A DNA stretch of 58,999 bases from Treponema sp. (GTDB taxonomy: Bacteria > Spirochaetota > Spirochaetia > Treponematales > Breznakiellaceae). Made by a program: the position numbers and the translations under genes. The stretch spans positions 1-58,999 of the forward strand of contig JAISBR010000139.1 in assembly GCA_031266095.1 (NCBI GenBank). Direction: 5' to 3'. Of the stretch, positions 16,279-25,790 are shown in pieces (position 1 is the first letter of the stretch; the number at the start of each line of letters is the position of its first letter). The notes beneath the pieces are model-generated. The model had not been told where the DNA came from. It did not search any database and was given only the letters and a program-made list of their open reading frames with translations.

Positions 16279-17221
16279 AAAGAACGCTAAAATGGAAACC
16301 TCTTCCCTGTTGGATCGCTTCTGTTCCCGGCTTGTGGCCATGGAAAGACGCGCTCCCCTGACCGCCGAAACCTATCGTCTCGAGATCCGCCGTTTTCTGG
16401 CATACCTCGAATCGGAAAAAATCGATGTCGCTGTAGTGAACGCTTCTCACCTCACCGGCTATCTTGAAAAACGAGTTGAAATGGATCATATTGATCCCCG
16501 GTCAATAGCAAAGGCTGTCTCGTGTCTGCGTTCTTTCTGTGGGTTTCTCATGGATGAGGGAATCAGGCGGGATAACCCCGCCGCCGTTCTGGAGAGTCCC
16601 CGCCGGCGGCCGCGCCTTCCAGAGGTACTGGGCAGGGAAAAGGTGGAAGAGCTGCTGGCCGCGGTGGATATCAGCGGCCCCCTGGGTCTGCGGGATCGGG
16701 CTATCTATGAGCTTATCTATTCGGCGGGGCTGCGCATATCCGAGGCGGTGGGCCTCAATGTGCGGGATATTGATTTGAGTGGAGGCGTCGCCAAAGTCAG
16801 GGGCAAGGGAAACAAAGAGCGGATCGCGCTCTTTGGCGTTGAGGCGGCGGAATGGCTCAGGCATTACCTGAAAGAGGCCAGGCCCAGGCTTGCGGAAAAG
16901 CGCGCCCAGGGACGACAGAGTCCCGCCCTCTTTATCGGGAGAAGCGGAAAGCGGCTTTCCCGGAAGGGGATATGGAAGAATTACTCCCGCTGCGCCGTTC
17001 TTGCGGGAACCGGTTCCCGCCTGCATGCGTTGCGGCATAGTTTTGCTACCGAGCTTTTGGCCGGCGGGGCGGACCTGAGAACCGTGCAGGAACTGTTGGG
17101 ACACGCGGATCTTTCCACTACCCAGATTTATACCCATGTGGATGTGAGTCTGCTCAGGGAAAGTCATCGGAGGTATATGCCCAAGTTGAAGAATCTGGTT
17201 TCGGGCAATGACCGGAACTAA
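16262..17221 (+). CDS. Tyrosine recombinase, XerC/XerD type (first copy)
   Basis: 319-residue site-specific recombinase for chromosome-dimer resolution. A SAM-like N-terminal core-binding domain (about 12-105) is followed by a catalytic domain with all active residues: Arg158 (GLRISE), Lys182 (GKGNKE), His255 and Arg258 ([10 protein letters not shown]), His281 (LGHADLS) and nucleophile Tyr290 (TQIYTHV). The start overlaps ftsZ by 17 bases, so expression is tied to division. A second Xer lies 4 kb downstream in the same operon; which is XerC and which XerD cannot be fixed by eye. Confidence 0.93.
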   Translation: MEERTEKNAKMETSSLLDRFCSRLVAMERRAPLTAETYRLEIRRFLAYLESEKIDVAVVNASHLTGYLEKRVEMDHIDPRSIAKAVSCLRSFCGFLMDEGIRRDNPAAVLESPRRRPRLPEVLGREKVEELLAAVDISGPLGLRDRAIYELIYSAGLRISEAVGLNVRDIDLSGGVAKVRGKGNKERIALFGVEAAEWLRHYLKEARPRLAEKRAQGRQSPALFIGRSGKRLSRKGIWKNYSRCAVLAGTGSRLHALRHSFATELLAGGADLRTVQELLGHADLSTTQIYTHVDVSLLRESHRRYMPKLKNLVSGNDRN

Positions 17222-17250
17222 CCGGGATGGGGGAATAAGGAACGGTTTGA

Positions 17251-18000
17251 ATGAAGAAAGTAAAAGAAATTATTCTGGGTATTCTTATAGTCCTTGCGCT
17301 TGGAATTTTGGTGATGCTGGTCTACCGTAACGAGAAGGCTAAAATTCATCAGGATCTGGCAAAACGGATAGCTGAATTGAGTCCCAGAGGCGGGCCGCCT
17401 GAAACTATTGAGGGATTACGGAAAGCTATCGCTCTCTATGAGGCCCAGATAGAGCTTAATATCAGGGAAGGGGCGCAGACCGGGGTTTATTGGAAGATCC
17501 TCGCCACTAGGCTCGCCGAACGGAACATGCACCGGGACGCCCTTGACGCGCTTGAGCAGGCGCTGCGTTTTAACGCCGAAGATCCCACCCTCTATTACCT
17601 TATTGGGGTTTCCTCAGGGATAGTGGCAAAATCCATCATCGGCTTTTCTGCTGACACCGGAACGGAAAGGGAGCGTTTTTTCACCCTTTCGGAAAACTCG
17701 TATCTGCGGGCCATAGAACTTGACCCCGATTACCCAAAACCCCGCTATGGGCTGGGGATACTCTACACTTTTGAGTTGGATCGTCCGACCGAGGCCATTC
17801 CCCATCTCATCCGCTATCTGGAAATTATCTCAAGCGATATACAGGTAATGTTTGTCCTGGCCCGGGCTTATTATATGACTGAAAACTACGATCAGGCGAT
17901 AGAACTATATGATCAGATCATTGCCCGCAGCAAAGATCCCAAGGTGAAGGTGGAAGCCCAGAACAATAAGGAAATCATCAGGGGACAGCTATATGGATGA
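17251..18000 (+). CDS. Membrane-anchored TPR protein
   Basis: 249 residues. One N-terminal transmembrane helix (about 7-25, IILGILIVLALGILVMLVY) is followed by a region of tetratricopeptide repeats (about 60-245), e.g. HRDALDALEQALRFNAEDPTLYYLIG and ENYDQAIELYDQIIARSKDP (given as neighbouring blocks). Topology suggests a periplasmic TPR scaffold. No enzymatic motif. Lies between a xer gene and dprA and overlaps dprA by 8 bases. Function unknown; a divisome or envelope scaffold is a guess from position. Confidence 0.8.
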   Translation: MKKVKEIILGILIVLALGILVMLVYRNEKAKIHQDLAKRIAELSPRGGPPETIEGLRKAIALYEAQIELNIREGAQTGVYWKILATRLAERNMHRDALDALEQALRFNAEDPTLYYLIGVSSGIVAKSIIGFSADTGTERERFFTLSENSYLRAIELDPDYPKPRYGLGILYTFELDRPTEAIPHLIRYLEIISSDIQVMFVLARAYYMTENYDQAIELYDQIIARSKDPKVKVEAQNNKEIIRGQLYG

Positions 18001-19006
18001 ACGGGGTCTTTTGGATCTGATTATTGCCCGACTTCCCGGCTTGGCTTTCTCGGAGCGGATTATTCTCTGCGAATCATTTGACCGGGAAGGGGATTTGATC
18101 CAAAATTCCAAGGAGGGTATAGAAAAAATCATCAGGCGTGAGCTGAGGGGACCCTGGAATCCCCTCCGAATCCGTGCCTTGGCAGAACGGGACGAGGCAG
18201 CGGCACGGCTGCGCAGGATTGGCTGGGTATCCTGGGTATCGGCGGCCTATCCGCCTTTACTCCGGGAGATCTACGATCCGCCGCCGGTCCTGTTTTTCAG
18301 GGGAAAGCTTCCCAATCCGGAAAAACCCCTTGTCGCGATTGTGGGAACGAGGCGGCCTAGTCCCCAGGCAGCGGCCCAGGCCTACGATATCGCCAGGGAC
18401 CTGGGGCGGCGGGGTATCTCCGTTATTTCCGGCCTTGCCCTGGGGATTGACGCTATGGCCAGCCGGGGTAATCTGGAGGGAGGCGTCCCCACTTTCGTGG
18501 TCCTCGGTTCCGGGGTGGACGAGGTTTATCCTTCGGCAAACCGGTTCCTGGCGAAACGGATTTTAGATGGCGGAGGGGCTTTGCTTTCCGAATATCCTCC
18601 AGGTACGGGGCCAAGGACCTGGACCTTCCCTGCAAGAAACAGGATAATCTCCGCCATGGCCCGAAGTGTTCTTATTGTTGAGGCCCCCAGCCGTTCCGGC
18701 GCCTTGATCACCGCCGGTCAGTCCCTGGACCAGGGAAAGGATCTCTGGGTGGCCTCAGTCGGCGCGGCCGGTGGAGGTTATGCCGTGCCCCTGACACAGG
18801 CGGCCGCGTTATACGATAGAAGCGGTACGGCGAAACTTGTGGAGGATGGAGCGGGGATCATCAGCTCCGCCGCGGATATCTTGCGGGAATGGAATTGGAA
18901 TATTGAAACAGCGGAAGCCGATGAAATCCGGGATGTCCCGGTGAGATGCGGCGCGGGGCGGACCTTAGCGATCGATTTGGCGCGGTCCCTGGATATTGAG
19001 CTGTAA
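17993..19006 (+). CDS. dprA: DNA-processing protein DprA (Smf)
   Basis: 337-residue single-strand DNA-binding Rossmann-fold protein that loads RecA on incoming DNA in transformation. Signatures: VAIVGTRRPSPQAAAQA, ISVISGLALGIDAMASRGNL, VVLGSGVDEVYPSAN, LLSEYPPGTGP, FPARNRIISAMA and EAPSRSGALITA. The usual AH in the GIDxxAH motif is AS here. An N-terminal SAM/HhH-like region (about 1-90) precedes the core and a C-terminal DML1-type wing is short. ATG 17993 overlaps the TPR gene by 8 bases. No other competence genes are visible in the window. Confidence 0.95.
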   Translation: MDERGLLDLIIARLPGLAFSERIILCESFDREGDLIQNSKEGIEKIIRRELRGPWNPLRIRALAERDEAAARLRRIGWVSWVSAAYPPLLREIYDPPPVLFFRGKLPNPEKPLVAIVGTRRPSPQAAAQAYDIARDLGRRGISVISGLALGIDAMASRGNLEGGVPTFVVLGSGVDEVYPSANRFLAKRILDGGGALLSEYPPGTGPRTWTFPARNRIISAMARSVLIVEAPSRSGALITAGQSLDQGKDLWVASVGAAGGGYAVPLTQAAALYDRSGTAKLVEDGAGIISSAADILREWNWNIETAEADEIRDVPVRCGAGRTLAIDLARSLDIEL

Positions 19007-19016
19007 GGAAGAGAGT

Positions 19017-21224
19017 ATGGCGGTAAAGGCAGCAAAAAAGACATCTCAAAAAACGGACAAAAAAGCCGCCCCTAAAAAGAGGGCGTCCCGAAAAAAGCCG
19101 AACAAACGAATTCTCGTTATCGTGGAATCCCCTACCAAGGCGGATACCATCGAGAAATATCTGGGACCCGATTACAGCGTCAAAGCCTCTATGGGACATC
19201 TCATCGATCTTCCTAAATCGCGGCTCGCCATTGATACGGAACATAACTTTGAGCCTGAGTATATCACCGTGCGGGGCAGGGCAAAGATCCTCAAAGAACT
19301 CCAGGGTGACGCGAAGAAAGCCGATATGGTTCTGCTGGCAAGTGATAATGACCGTGAAGGGGAGGCTATTGCCTGGCACCTCAAAAACGCCATTCTGGCA
19401 AAATCGGAGAAGGTTCCTATCCAGCGGATCAGCTTTAACGAGATAACTCCCCAGGCGATAAGGGAGGCGGTGGCGACTCCCCGGATTATTGACGAGGCCA
19501 AGGTGAACGCCCAAAAAGCCCGTCGTGTTTTGGACCGGCTGGTGGGGTATAACCTTTCGCCTCTCTTGTGGAAAAAGGTAAAGAACGGCCTTTCCGCCGG
19601 GCGGGTTCAATCGGTGGCCCTCAGGCTTATCTGCGAACGGGAAAAGGAGGTGGAAACCTTTATCCCCGAGGAGTACTGGAGTCTTGAGGTGGATTTCAAG
19701 GTGGGTAAATCGGTTTACACCGCCCAGCTTGTGTTATGGCAAAACGCCAAGCCGGAACTGAAAAACGAGGCCGCGGTCAACGCCATTATCGGCAAAATAA
19801 AAAATGCAGACTGTATGGTCTCGGATGTACGCGAAATCGATAAGACCGTCCGGCCCAAACCGCCTTTTACCACTTCGCAATTGCAGCAGACCGCCGCAAA
19901 CAGGATTGGTTTCACCTCACGAAAGACCATGCAGGTAGCCCAGCAGCTCTACGAGGGGGTGAGCATCGGCAGCGCCAGGGTGGGGCTTATCACCTATATG
20001 CGTACCGATTCGGTACGTGTCTCCCGGACCGCCCTCGACGACGTGCGGGACTGGCTTGGGAAGAATTTCCCCGGGGAGCTTCCTGAAAAACCGGTGGAGT
20101 ACGCTGTGGGGAAAAAGGCTCAGGATGCCCATGAAGCCATCAGACCCACCTATACCAGCTATACTCCGGACTCAATAAAAGAATACTTAAACCGGGATCA
20201 GCTTCGCCTTTACACCATTATTTGGGAGCGTTTTGTGTCCAGCCAGATGAACAATGCCAAAACTCGCACCGTCAGCGTGGATATAAAAGTTGTCTCGGAA
20301 AATGACGAAGGTATCTTCCGTGTCGCCGGAACCAAACTGATTGAGAAAGGTTTCTACAAGGTAGTTAAGCTCCTCTCCTCAAAAGAGGAGAAGGGTAGTC
20401 CCTATCCGCTGCTCAAAACCGGCGACAAAGTCAAGGTTGAAAAATTCCACCCCGATCAGCACTTTACTCAGGGGCCGCCCCGTTACAGCGACGCTACCAT
20501 CGTGCGCACTCTGGAGGAGAAGGGTATAGGCAGGCCCTCCACCTACGCGCCGATAATCTCGGTTCTGTTGGACCGGTACTACGTTACGCGATCAAACAAG
20601 CAGCTTGTCCCAACCATTCTGGGAAAAATGATAAACGATATGCTGGTGGAATATTTTCCCCGCTATGTGGATGCGGGCTTTACCGCCGACATGGAAACCA
20701 AACTCGACGAGGTGGAGGAAAGCCAGATCCGCTGGCCGGACATGATCCGGAAATTCTGGGATCCCTTCAAAACAATGGTTGAGGAGGTCGGCAAGACCAT
20801 TGAGTCTTTCAAGGGATCACTGGATGAGCCTACTGATTATGTTTGCGATAAATGCGGCAGACCTATGGTGAAAAAATTGGGCCGTTTCGGCTTTTTCCTT
20901 GCCTGTTCCGGTTTCCCCGAGTGCCGGAACACCAAATCCATACCTCTTGCCAAGTGTCCCAAATGCGGTGGCGATGTGGTGGCCCGTAAGACCAGGGGCA
21001 GGGGCAAGGAATTCTACGGCTGTACCAATTACCCCGATTGTGACTTTATCAGCCACTTCAAACCCATCGACCAGAACTGCCCCAAGTGCGGCCGGTTTAT
21101 GGTGGAAAAATATGACAAGAAAAACGGCGCCCACAAGGCCTGTATCAACCCCGAATGTGATTATCTCCACAGTGCGGACGATGAGGAAGAGGTGAAGCCT
21201 TCGGTGGAAGAAGGTGAGGAATAG
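19017..21224 (+). CDS. topA: DNA topoisomerase I
   Basis: 735-residue type IA topoisomerase that relaxes negative supercoils. After an unusual Lys-rich N-terminal extension (about 1-30, nine or more Lys) comes the Toprim domain with VESPTKA (Glu37) and SDNDREGEA (Asp110/Asp112/Glu114). The catalytic Tyr327 lies in GLITYMRTDSVR. Three zinc ribbons end the protein: CDKCGRPM...CSGFPEC, CPKCGGDVV...CTNYPDC and CPKCGRFM...CINPEC, then an acidic tail. ATG 19017 follows AAGGAAGAGAG and is preferred to the in-frame start inside dprA. Confidence 0.97.
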   Translation: MAVKAAKKTSQKTDKKAAPKKRASRKKPNKRILVIVESPTKADTIEKYLGPDYSVKASMGHLIDLPKSRLAIDTEHNFEPEYITVRGRAKILKELQGDAKKADMVLLASDNDREGEAIAWHLKNAILAKSEKVPIQRISFNEITPQAIREAVATPRIIDEAKVNAQKARRVLDRLVGYNLSPLLWKKVKNGLSAGRVQSVALRLICEREKEVETFIPEEYWSLEVDFKVGKSVYTAQLVLWQNAKPELKNEAAVNAIIGKIKNADCMVSDVREIDKTVRPKPPFTTSQLQQTAANRIGFTSRKTMQVAQQLYEGVSIGSARVGLITYMRTDSVRVSRTALDDVRDWLGKNFPGELPEKPVEYAVGKKAQDAHEAIRPTYTSYTPDSIKEYLNRDQLRLYTIIWERFVSSQMNNAKTRTVSVDIKVVSENDEGIFRVAGTKLIEKGFYKVVKLLSSKEEKGSPYPLLKTGDKVKVEKFHPDQHFTQGPPRYSDATIVRTLEEKGIGRPSTYAPIISVLLDRYYVTRSNKQLVPTILGKMINDMLVEYFPRYVDAGFTADMETKLDEVEESQIRWPDMIRKFWDPFKTMVEEVGKTIESFKGSLDEPTDYVCDKCGRPMVKKLGRFGFFLACSGFPECRNTKSIPLAKCPKCGGDVVARKTRGRGKEFYGCTNYPDCDFISHFKPIDQNCPKCGRFMVEKYDKKNGAHKACINPECDYLHSADDEEEVKPSVEEGEE

Positions 21225-21227
21225 AAG

Positions 21228-22208
21228 ATGGTTGATCAAAAGGGAGCGGGACACCGGAAGGACTCAGGTCAAACCGGAACTCTTCCATGCGGTTCCTCCC
21301 TTGTAGGGGAATATCTTTCTTATTTACGGGCGGTACGGGGACTCTCTGAACGAACCGTCGAGGCATACGGGAACGATCTGTCTCGTTTTGCCAGCTACTG
21401 CGGTAACCGGGGGATTGAGCCTGAGACCGCCGGTGCCTACGATGTACGGGGTTTTATCGCCGACCTTCACGCGGAGCGGATAGCTCCTACCAGTGTAAAC
21501 CGTTCCCTTTCCTCGATCCGGGGCTTTTATCGCTGGATGCTCCGTTTTGGTAAACGGAGTGACAACCCCTGCGGGAATTTACGGAATGTGAAGACCCCTC
21601 AAAAACTGCCGTCGGTGCTTTGGGAAGAAGAGATGGCCGGATTCGCGGAACTGCCTGATACTGCGGGGATTCTCTGGCCCGCCAGGGACAAGGCCCTTAT
21701 CATGACGATGTATTCTGCGGGACTACGGATCTCCGAACTGGTCTCCCTTACCATGAATAATGTAACCGGCAGCCTGGAAGGCGCCCGGATCATCGGCAAG
21801 GGCGGCAAAGAGCGTTACGTGTTTTTTTCAGATGAGGGAAGATCGGCCCTGGCGGAATACCTTCCGGAACGGGCGGCGCGGATCAGAATAGCCGGCCTTA
21901 AAGGCCCCGGCCTCGAAGGGGCGCTCTTTATCAGCCGGAAAGGCCGGCCCATTTCGGTGCCCGGCGTGCGGTGGATCATAGCCCGTTATGCGGAATGTTC
22001 CGGGTTAGAGAAGAACATCCATCCCCACAGTCTGCGCCACAGCTTCGCTACCCACTTGGTCAATTCAGGCTGCGATGTACGGATAGTACAGGAGATGCTG
22101 GGCCATTCGAGTCTTTCCACTACCCAGCGCTACACCCACGTGAGTATCGAAGGTTTAAAAAAAGTCTACGCCAAAGCGCATCCGCATGGCGGATCGGTGA
22201 CAAAGTAA
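21228..22208 (+). CDS. Tyrosine recombinase, XerC/XerD type (second copy)
   Basis: 326-residue tyrosine recombinase, distinct from the copy at 16262. N-terminal core-binding domain about 22-115; catalytic residues Arg167 (GLRISE), Lys191 (IGKGGKE), His267 and Arg270 (HPHSLRHSFAT), His293 (LGHSSLS) and Tyr302 (TQRYTHV). Follows topA with a 3-base gap and precedes hslV by 19 bases; in many bacteria xerC also sits directly before hslVU (codV-clpQ-clpY), so this copy is the better XerC candidate. The first 20 residues are a poorly conserved polar leader. Confidence 0.93.
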   Translation: MVDQKGAGHRKDSGQTGTLPCGSSLVGEYLSYLRAVRGLSERTVEAYGNDLSRFASYCGNRGIEPETAGAYDVRGFIADLHAERIAPTSVNRSLSSIRGFYRWMLRFGKRSDNPCGNLRNVKTPQKLPSVLWEEEMAGFAELPDTAGILWPARDKALIMTMYSAGLRISELVSLTMNNVTGSLEGARIIGKGGKERYVFFSDEGRSALAEYLPERAARIRIAGLKGPGLEGALFISRKGRPISVPGVRWIIARYAECSGLEKNIHPHSLRHSFATHLVNSGCDVRIVQEMLGHSSLSTTQRYTHVSIEGLKKVYAKAHPHGGSVTK

Positions 22209-22227
22209 AAGCAGTGAGGAGCGATGA

Positions 22228-22776
22228 ATGACAGATAAAAAAACGCTGTTTAGGAGTACAACGGTTATCGCCGTGCGGAAGGACGGCAGGGTTGCCATGG
22301 CGGGTGACGGACAGATTACTATGGGAGAGACGGTGATGAAGAACAACGCCCGTAAGGTACGCCGGATCATGGACGGCAAGGTGCTCTGCGGTTTCGCTGG
22401 CGCCACCGCCGATGCCTTTACCCTCTTTGATCGTTTTGAGGTGAAGCTCAAAGAATATTCAGGGGACCTGCTTCGGGCGGCGGTGGAGCTTGCCAAAGAA
22501 TGGCGTATGGACCGTACCCTGCGGCGACTTGAGGCCCTTCTCCTGGTAGCGGACATTTCCAAGACTCTGCTCATATCGGGTACCGGCGACGTGATTGAGC
22601 CTGCCGAAGATATTCTAGCTATCGGTTCCGGGGGCAATTACGCCTACGCCGCGGCCCTGGCCTACCTTGAGGGCAGTCCTTTTTCCGCCGCCGAGATCGC
22701 CGAGAAGAGCTTAAAAATTGCGGGTAACATCTGTATCTATACCAACTTGCACATAACCCTGGAGGAATTAGGCTGA
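22228..22776 (+). CDS. hslV: HslV (ClpQ) protease subunit
   Basis: 182-residue N-terminal-nucleophile peptidase of the HslUV proteasome-like complex. The active Thr is Thr11 in [11 protein letters not shown], so ten residues must be removed for activity, a longer propeptide than in E. coli (where only Met is lost). [13 protein letters not shown] and [14 protein letters not shown] are family signatures; [13 protein letters not shown] lies near the C-terminus. ATG 22228 follows GAGGAGCG. Stop overlaps the hslU ATG. Confidence 0.96.
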   Translation: MTDKKTLFRSTTVIAVRKDGRVAMAGDGQITMGETVMKNNARKVRRIMDGKVLCGFAGATADAFTLFDRFEVKLKEYSGDLLRAAVELAKEWRMDRTLRRLEALLLVADISKTLLISGTGDVIEPAEDILAIGSGGNYAYAAALAYLEGSPFSAAEIAEKSLKIAGNICIYTNLHITLEELG

Positions 22777-24374
22777 TGAATGAGAAAAAGATAAAAGACA
22801 AGACTTTGGACCGGCTTACTCCGCGGGAAATTGTGACGGAGCTTGATAAGTATATCGTGGGCCAGAAAAAGGCCAAACGGGCGGTGGCGGTGGCGTTGCG
22901 TAACCGCGTCAGGCGGCTAAAACTTGAGCCGGAGCTTCGGGAAGACATCGCGCCTAAAAATATCCTCATGATAGGCCCCACCGGGGTCGGTAAAACCGAA
23001 ATTGCCCGGCGGCTCGCCAAGCTCATAGGTTCTCCTTTCATAAAGGTGGAGGCCACCAAATACACCGAGGTGGGTTATGTGGGCCGGGATGTGGAGTCTA
23101 TGGTTCGGGATCTTATGGCGGCCGGTTTCCAGATGGTAAAACAGGAAATGCAGGAATCCGTTACCGCCGAAGCGGAAAAGCGGGCCGAAGAAGCCCTGTT
23201 GGATCTGCTTCTTCCCTTTACGGGGAAGAAACAGAAGGAACAAAAACCCAAACAGAGACCGCTGGTGAGGCCCATGGGGACTTTTTCCATCAATCCTGAT
23301 AACACCGGGAGTCCAGGGCTTATCGGAACTGCCATACAGGTGGGGATTCCGACGTTTTTTGACCAGAACTCCGGCAATGACGAAAAAAAGCGGGAATACC
23401 AGGCCGGCGAGGCCGGGACCCCGGAAACCCAGAGTGAGGAAGTCGCAGAATCTCAGCCCTCTCCTGAATATGATGAAGCCGGTGGGACCAAATTTAACGC
23501 CACCAGAGCAAAGTTCAGGGCCATGCTCCGTGAGGGCAAACTGGACAACCGGACTGTGGAACTCATGGTCAGCCAGAATCCCCAGTTTCCTGCCATCGAG
23601 ATGATGGGGGCTAACATGGAAGATCTGGAGTCAAGCCTTTCGGGGATCGCCGGATTTTTCGGCGGTGGAAAGAAAAAGAAAGTGGTCTCTGTAGCCAGGG
23701 CTAAGGAGATCCTGAAGGCGGAAGAAGCGGAAAAACTCGTTGACCGGGACCGGGTCATAGACGAGGCCCGGCAGCGGGTGGAAGAAACAGGCATTATTTT
23801 CATTGACGAGATTGACAAAATCGCCGTCAAAGGCGATCGAGGCGGCGGCCCGGATGTTTCCCGCGAGGGGGTCCAGCGGGACATACTCCCCATAGTGGAA
23901 GGCGCCACGGTGACCACCAAGTGGGGGCCGGTTAATACCGATCACATCCTTTTTATCGCCGCCGGCGCTTTCAACGTAAGCAAACCCTCAGATCTTATTC
24001 CTGAGCTTCAGGGCCGTTTCCCACTGCGGGTGGAACTGGATTCCCTGGGCAAGGACGATTTTCTGCGTATCCTTACCGAGCCCAAGAACGCCCTCACCAG
24101 GCAGTACATCGGACTACTTGCCACCGAGAGGATTGAAATAGACTTTACCCCTGAAGCCATTGAGCGCCTCGCCGTCCTTGCTGCGGAGGTCAATTCCCGG
24201 CTTGAAAACATTGGCGCCCGCAGGCTTCACACCATCATGGAAACTCTGCTTGAGGAGCTTTCCTTTGAGGCGCCTGATATTGCCCCGATGAAAATTCCCA
24301 TTACGGTAGATTACGTAAATGAAAAACTGGTGGACATTGTCACGGATCATGATTTGGGCCGCTACATTTTGTAG
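22776..24374 (+). CDS. hslU: HslU (ClpY) unfoldase subunit with enlarged I domain
   Basis: 532-residue AAA+ ATPase that unfolds substrates for HslV. N-terminal LTPREIVTELDKYIVGQKKAK, Walker A GPTGVGKTE (67-75), pore loop GYVG (100-103), Walker B GIIFIDEIDKIA, and C-terminal sensor and LEDIA-like ending DHDLGRYIL (the C-terminal tail that inserts into HslV). About 90 residues longer than E. coli HslU; the excess is in the I domain (about 150-245), a Lys/Glu/Pro-rich low-complexity stretch. Translation starts at the TGATG overlap with hslV after GGAGG. Confidence 0.96.
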   Translation: MNEKKIKDKTLDRLTPREIVTELDKYIVGQKKAKRAVAVALRNRVRRLKLEPELREDIAPKNILMIGPTGVGKTEIARRLAKLIGSPFIKVEATKYTEVGYVGRDVESMVRDLMAAGFQMVKQEMQESVTAEAEKRAEEALLDLLLPFTGKKQKEQKPKQRPLVRPMGTFSINPDNTGSPGLIGTAIQVGIPTFFDQNSGNDEKKREYQAGEAGTPETQSEEVAESQPSPEYDEAGGTKFNATRAKFRAMLREGKLDNRTVELMVSQNPQFPAIEMMGANMEDLESSLSGIAGFFGGGKKKKVVSVARAKEILKAEEAEKLVDRDRVIDEARQRVEETGIIFIDEIDKIAVKGDRGGGPDVSREGVQRDILPIVEGATVTTKWGPVNTDHILFIAAGAFNVSKPSDLIPELQGRFPLRVELDSLGKDDFLRILTEPKNALTRQYIGLLATERIEIDFTPEAIERLAVLAAEVNSRLENIGARRLHTIMETLLEELSFEAPDIAPMKIPITVDYVNEKLVDIVTDHDLGRYIL

Positions 24375-24393
24375 GTAAAGGGGGGAGAAATTT

Positions 24394-24840
24394 ATGTCGA
24401 TGCTTAATAAGGGAGGAAATCTGCCGATGAATAGTTTTGCCAAAACCGTGGATTTGCTGCACCGGGCCATGGACGCCAACCTGGTACGCCGTTCGGTTAT
24501 CGCTAACAATATGGCCAACGCCAATGTTCCCAATTTCAAGCGATCGATGGTGAATTTTGAGAGTGAGCTGAAACGGGTTCTGGAGACGGAAAACCAGAAG
24601 CCCGCGTTGGAGCTTACCCTCACCAATCCCAGACATATCCCCAACTTCAAAGAACGGGATTATAGAGATGTACAGATCCGCCGGGTACTGGATTATACCA
24701 GTACCTACAACAACAACGGAAACAATGTGGACCCTGAGCAGGAGTTCATGCTGGCTATCGAAAACCAGATGGCATACACCCTCCTGGCCCAGGCGGCCAC
24801 TTTTGAATTCAGCCAGATTAACCAGGTATTGAGAGGTTAG
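24394..24840 (+). CDS. flgB: Flagellar proximal-rod protein FlgB
   Basis: 148-residue component of the proximal rod of the periplasmic flagellum. Rod-family N-terminal motif VIANNMANANVPNFKRS (about 39-55) and the C-terminal heptad helix ending FEFSQINQVLRG. Two possible starts both have Shine-Dalgarno sites: ATG 24394 (GGGGAG, 6 bases away) and ATG 24427 (GGGAGG, 10 bases away, starting MNSFAKTVDLL). I list the longer; the shorter would match typical FlgB N-termini slightly better. First gene of the flagellar segment, 19 bases after hslU. Confidence 0.94.
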   Translation: MSMLNKGGNLPMNSFAKTVDLLHRAMDANLVRRSVIANNMANANVPNFKRSMVNFESELKRVLETENQKPALELTLTNPRHIPNFKERDYRDVQIRRVLDYTSTYNNNGNNVDPEQEFMLAIENQMAYTLLAQAATFEFSQINQVLRG

Positions 24841-24843
24841 TAA

Positions 24844-25305
24844 ATGGGGATTTTCAGTTCGATTAATATCGCCGCCACGGGGCTTAGCGCCGAACGGGTC
24901 AGGTTGGACGTGATTGCCGACAACATGGCCAATGTAAACACCACCAGAACCACCGAAGGCGGCCCCTACAGGAGGAGCAGGGTCATTATGCGGCCCCGGG
25001 TTGAAAGCCCTTACTGGCGTTCTCCTTTCCTACCCGGATCCATGGATAACGGAATCGGCAGGGGAGTGCGGGTCACTGAAATCCAGAAGGACTACGCTAC
25101 CGAAAATCCCCTGCGCTGGGACCCAAACCACCCCGACGCGATCAAGTCCGGGCCGAGGGAGGGGTATGTGGAACTACCTAACGTAGATGTAGTAACTGAG
25201 ATGGTGGACCTGATCTCTGCCTCCCGGTCTTATGAGGCCAACGCCTCAATAATTGAGGGATCTAAGGCTATGTTCCAGCGGGCGCTGGATATTGGCGGAC
25301 GATAG
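24844..25305 (+). CDS. flgC: Flagellar proximal-rod protein FlgC
   Basis: 153-residue rod protein. N-terminal INIAATGLSAERVRLDVIADNMAN carries the flagellar rod/hook signature (within residues 7-31); GYVELPNVDVVTEMVDLISASRSYEAN is the classic C-terminal motif. Length is typical. Only 3 bases separate it from flgB. Together with FlgB, FlgF/FlgG and FliE it forms the rod through the peptidoglycan. Confidence 0.96.
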   Translation: MGIFSSINIAATGLSAERVRLDVIADNMANVNTTRTTEGGPYRRSRVIMRPRVESPYWRSPFLPGSMDNGIGRGVRVTEIQKDYATENPLRWDPNHPDAIKSGPREGYVELPNVDVVTEMVDLISASRSYEANASIIEGSKAMFQRALDIGGR

Positions 25306-25337
25306 ACGAATAACTATAAACGTATCAGGGGGAGGGA

Positions 25338-25736
25338 ATGATGAATATTTTTAATAACAGCGCGTATATAAGCGCCGACGCGGTAAAGAACTATCAGGTT
25401 TCAATGCTCCGTACTCATCCGAAACACATGGGGCCGCCCGATAGTCCTTATACGGGCGGCGGAAACAACATTCTTTCGCTTGAAAAAAAGATCGGTGCCG
25501 AGGGAATCACCAGGGCCGGTACTTTTGAACAGGCCATGCTTCAGGCTCTGGATAAAGTTTCGGCGGTCCAGCAGTCGGTCAGCGTTCTTGAAAAAGAAGC
25601 TGTCATAAATCCCGATTCGGTAGACATACACGACATAACCATCGCCCAAGCCGAGGCCAGCATGTCGCTTAACATTACGCGAAATATATTGAGCCGTTTG
25701 GTGCAAGGCTGGCGTGATTTGATAAATACCAGATAG
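25338..25736 (+). CDS. fliE: Flagellar hook-basal body protein FliE
   Basis: 132-residue adaptor between the MS ring and the rod. The C-terminal half is typical (AMLQALDKVSAVQQ, then DIHDITIAQAEASMSLNITRNI as two adjacent blocks). The N-terminal ~55 residues are longer than usual and rich in Asn/Pro/Gly. Two adjacent ATGs (25338 and 25341) follow GGGGGAGGGA; either could be used. A 10-bp perfect dyad follows the stop, before fliF. Confidence 0.92.
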   Translation: MMNIFNNSAYISADAVKNYQVSMLRTHPKHMGPPDSPYTGGGNNILSLEKKIGAEGITRAGTFEQAMLQALDKVSAVQQSVSVLEKEAVINPDSVDIHDITIAQAEASMSLNITRNILSRLVQGWRDLINTR

Positions 25737-25748
25737 ATTAAACAGAGT

Positions 25749-25778
25749 CTGTCAATAACGCGGATACATTATTGACAG
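25749..25778. promoter_or_regulatory. Perfect 10-bp dyad between fliE and fliF
   Basis: CTGTCAATAA (25749-25758) and TTATTGACAG (25769-25778) are exact inverted repeats around a 10-base centre. The right arm ends 4 bases before the G-rich ribosome site of fliF. It could be an operator or an RNA hairpin controlling fliF translation. No U-tract, so a terminator is unlikely. Confidence 0.55.
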
Positions 25779-25790
25779 GATGGGGGGGCA

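Noticed and set aside
18861..19610. Long minus-strand frame over dprA-topA
   Set aside because: Shadow of two strongly conserved genes in the other direction.
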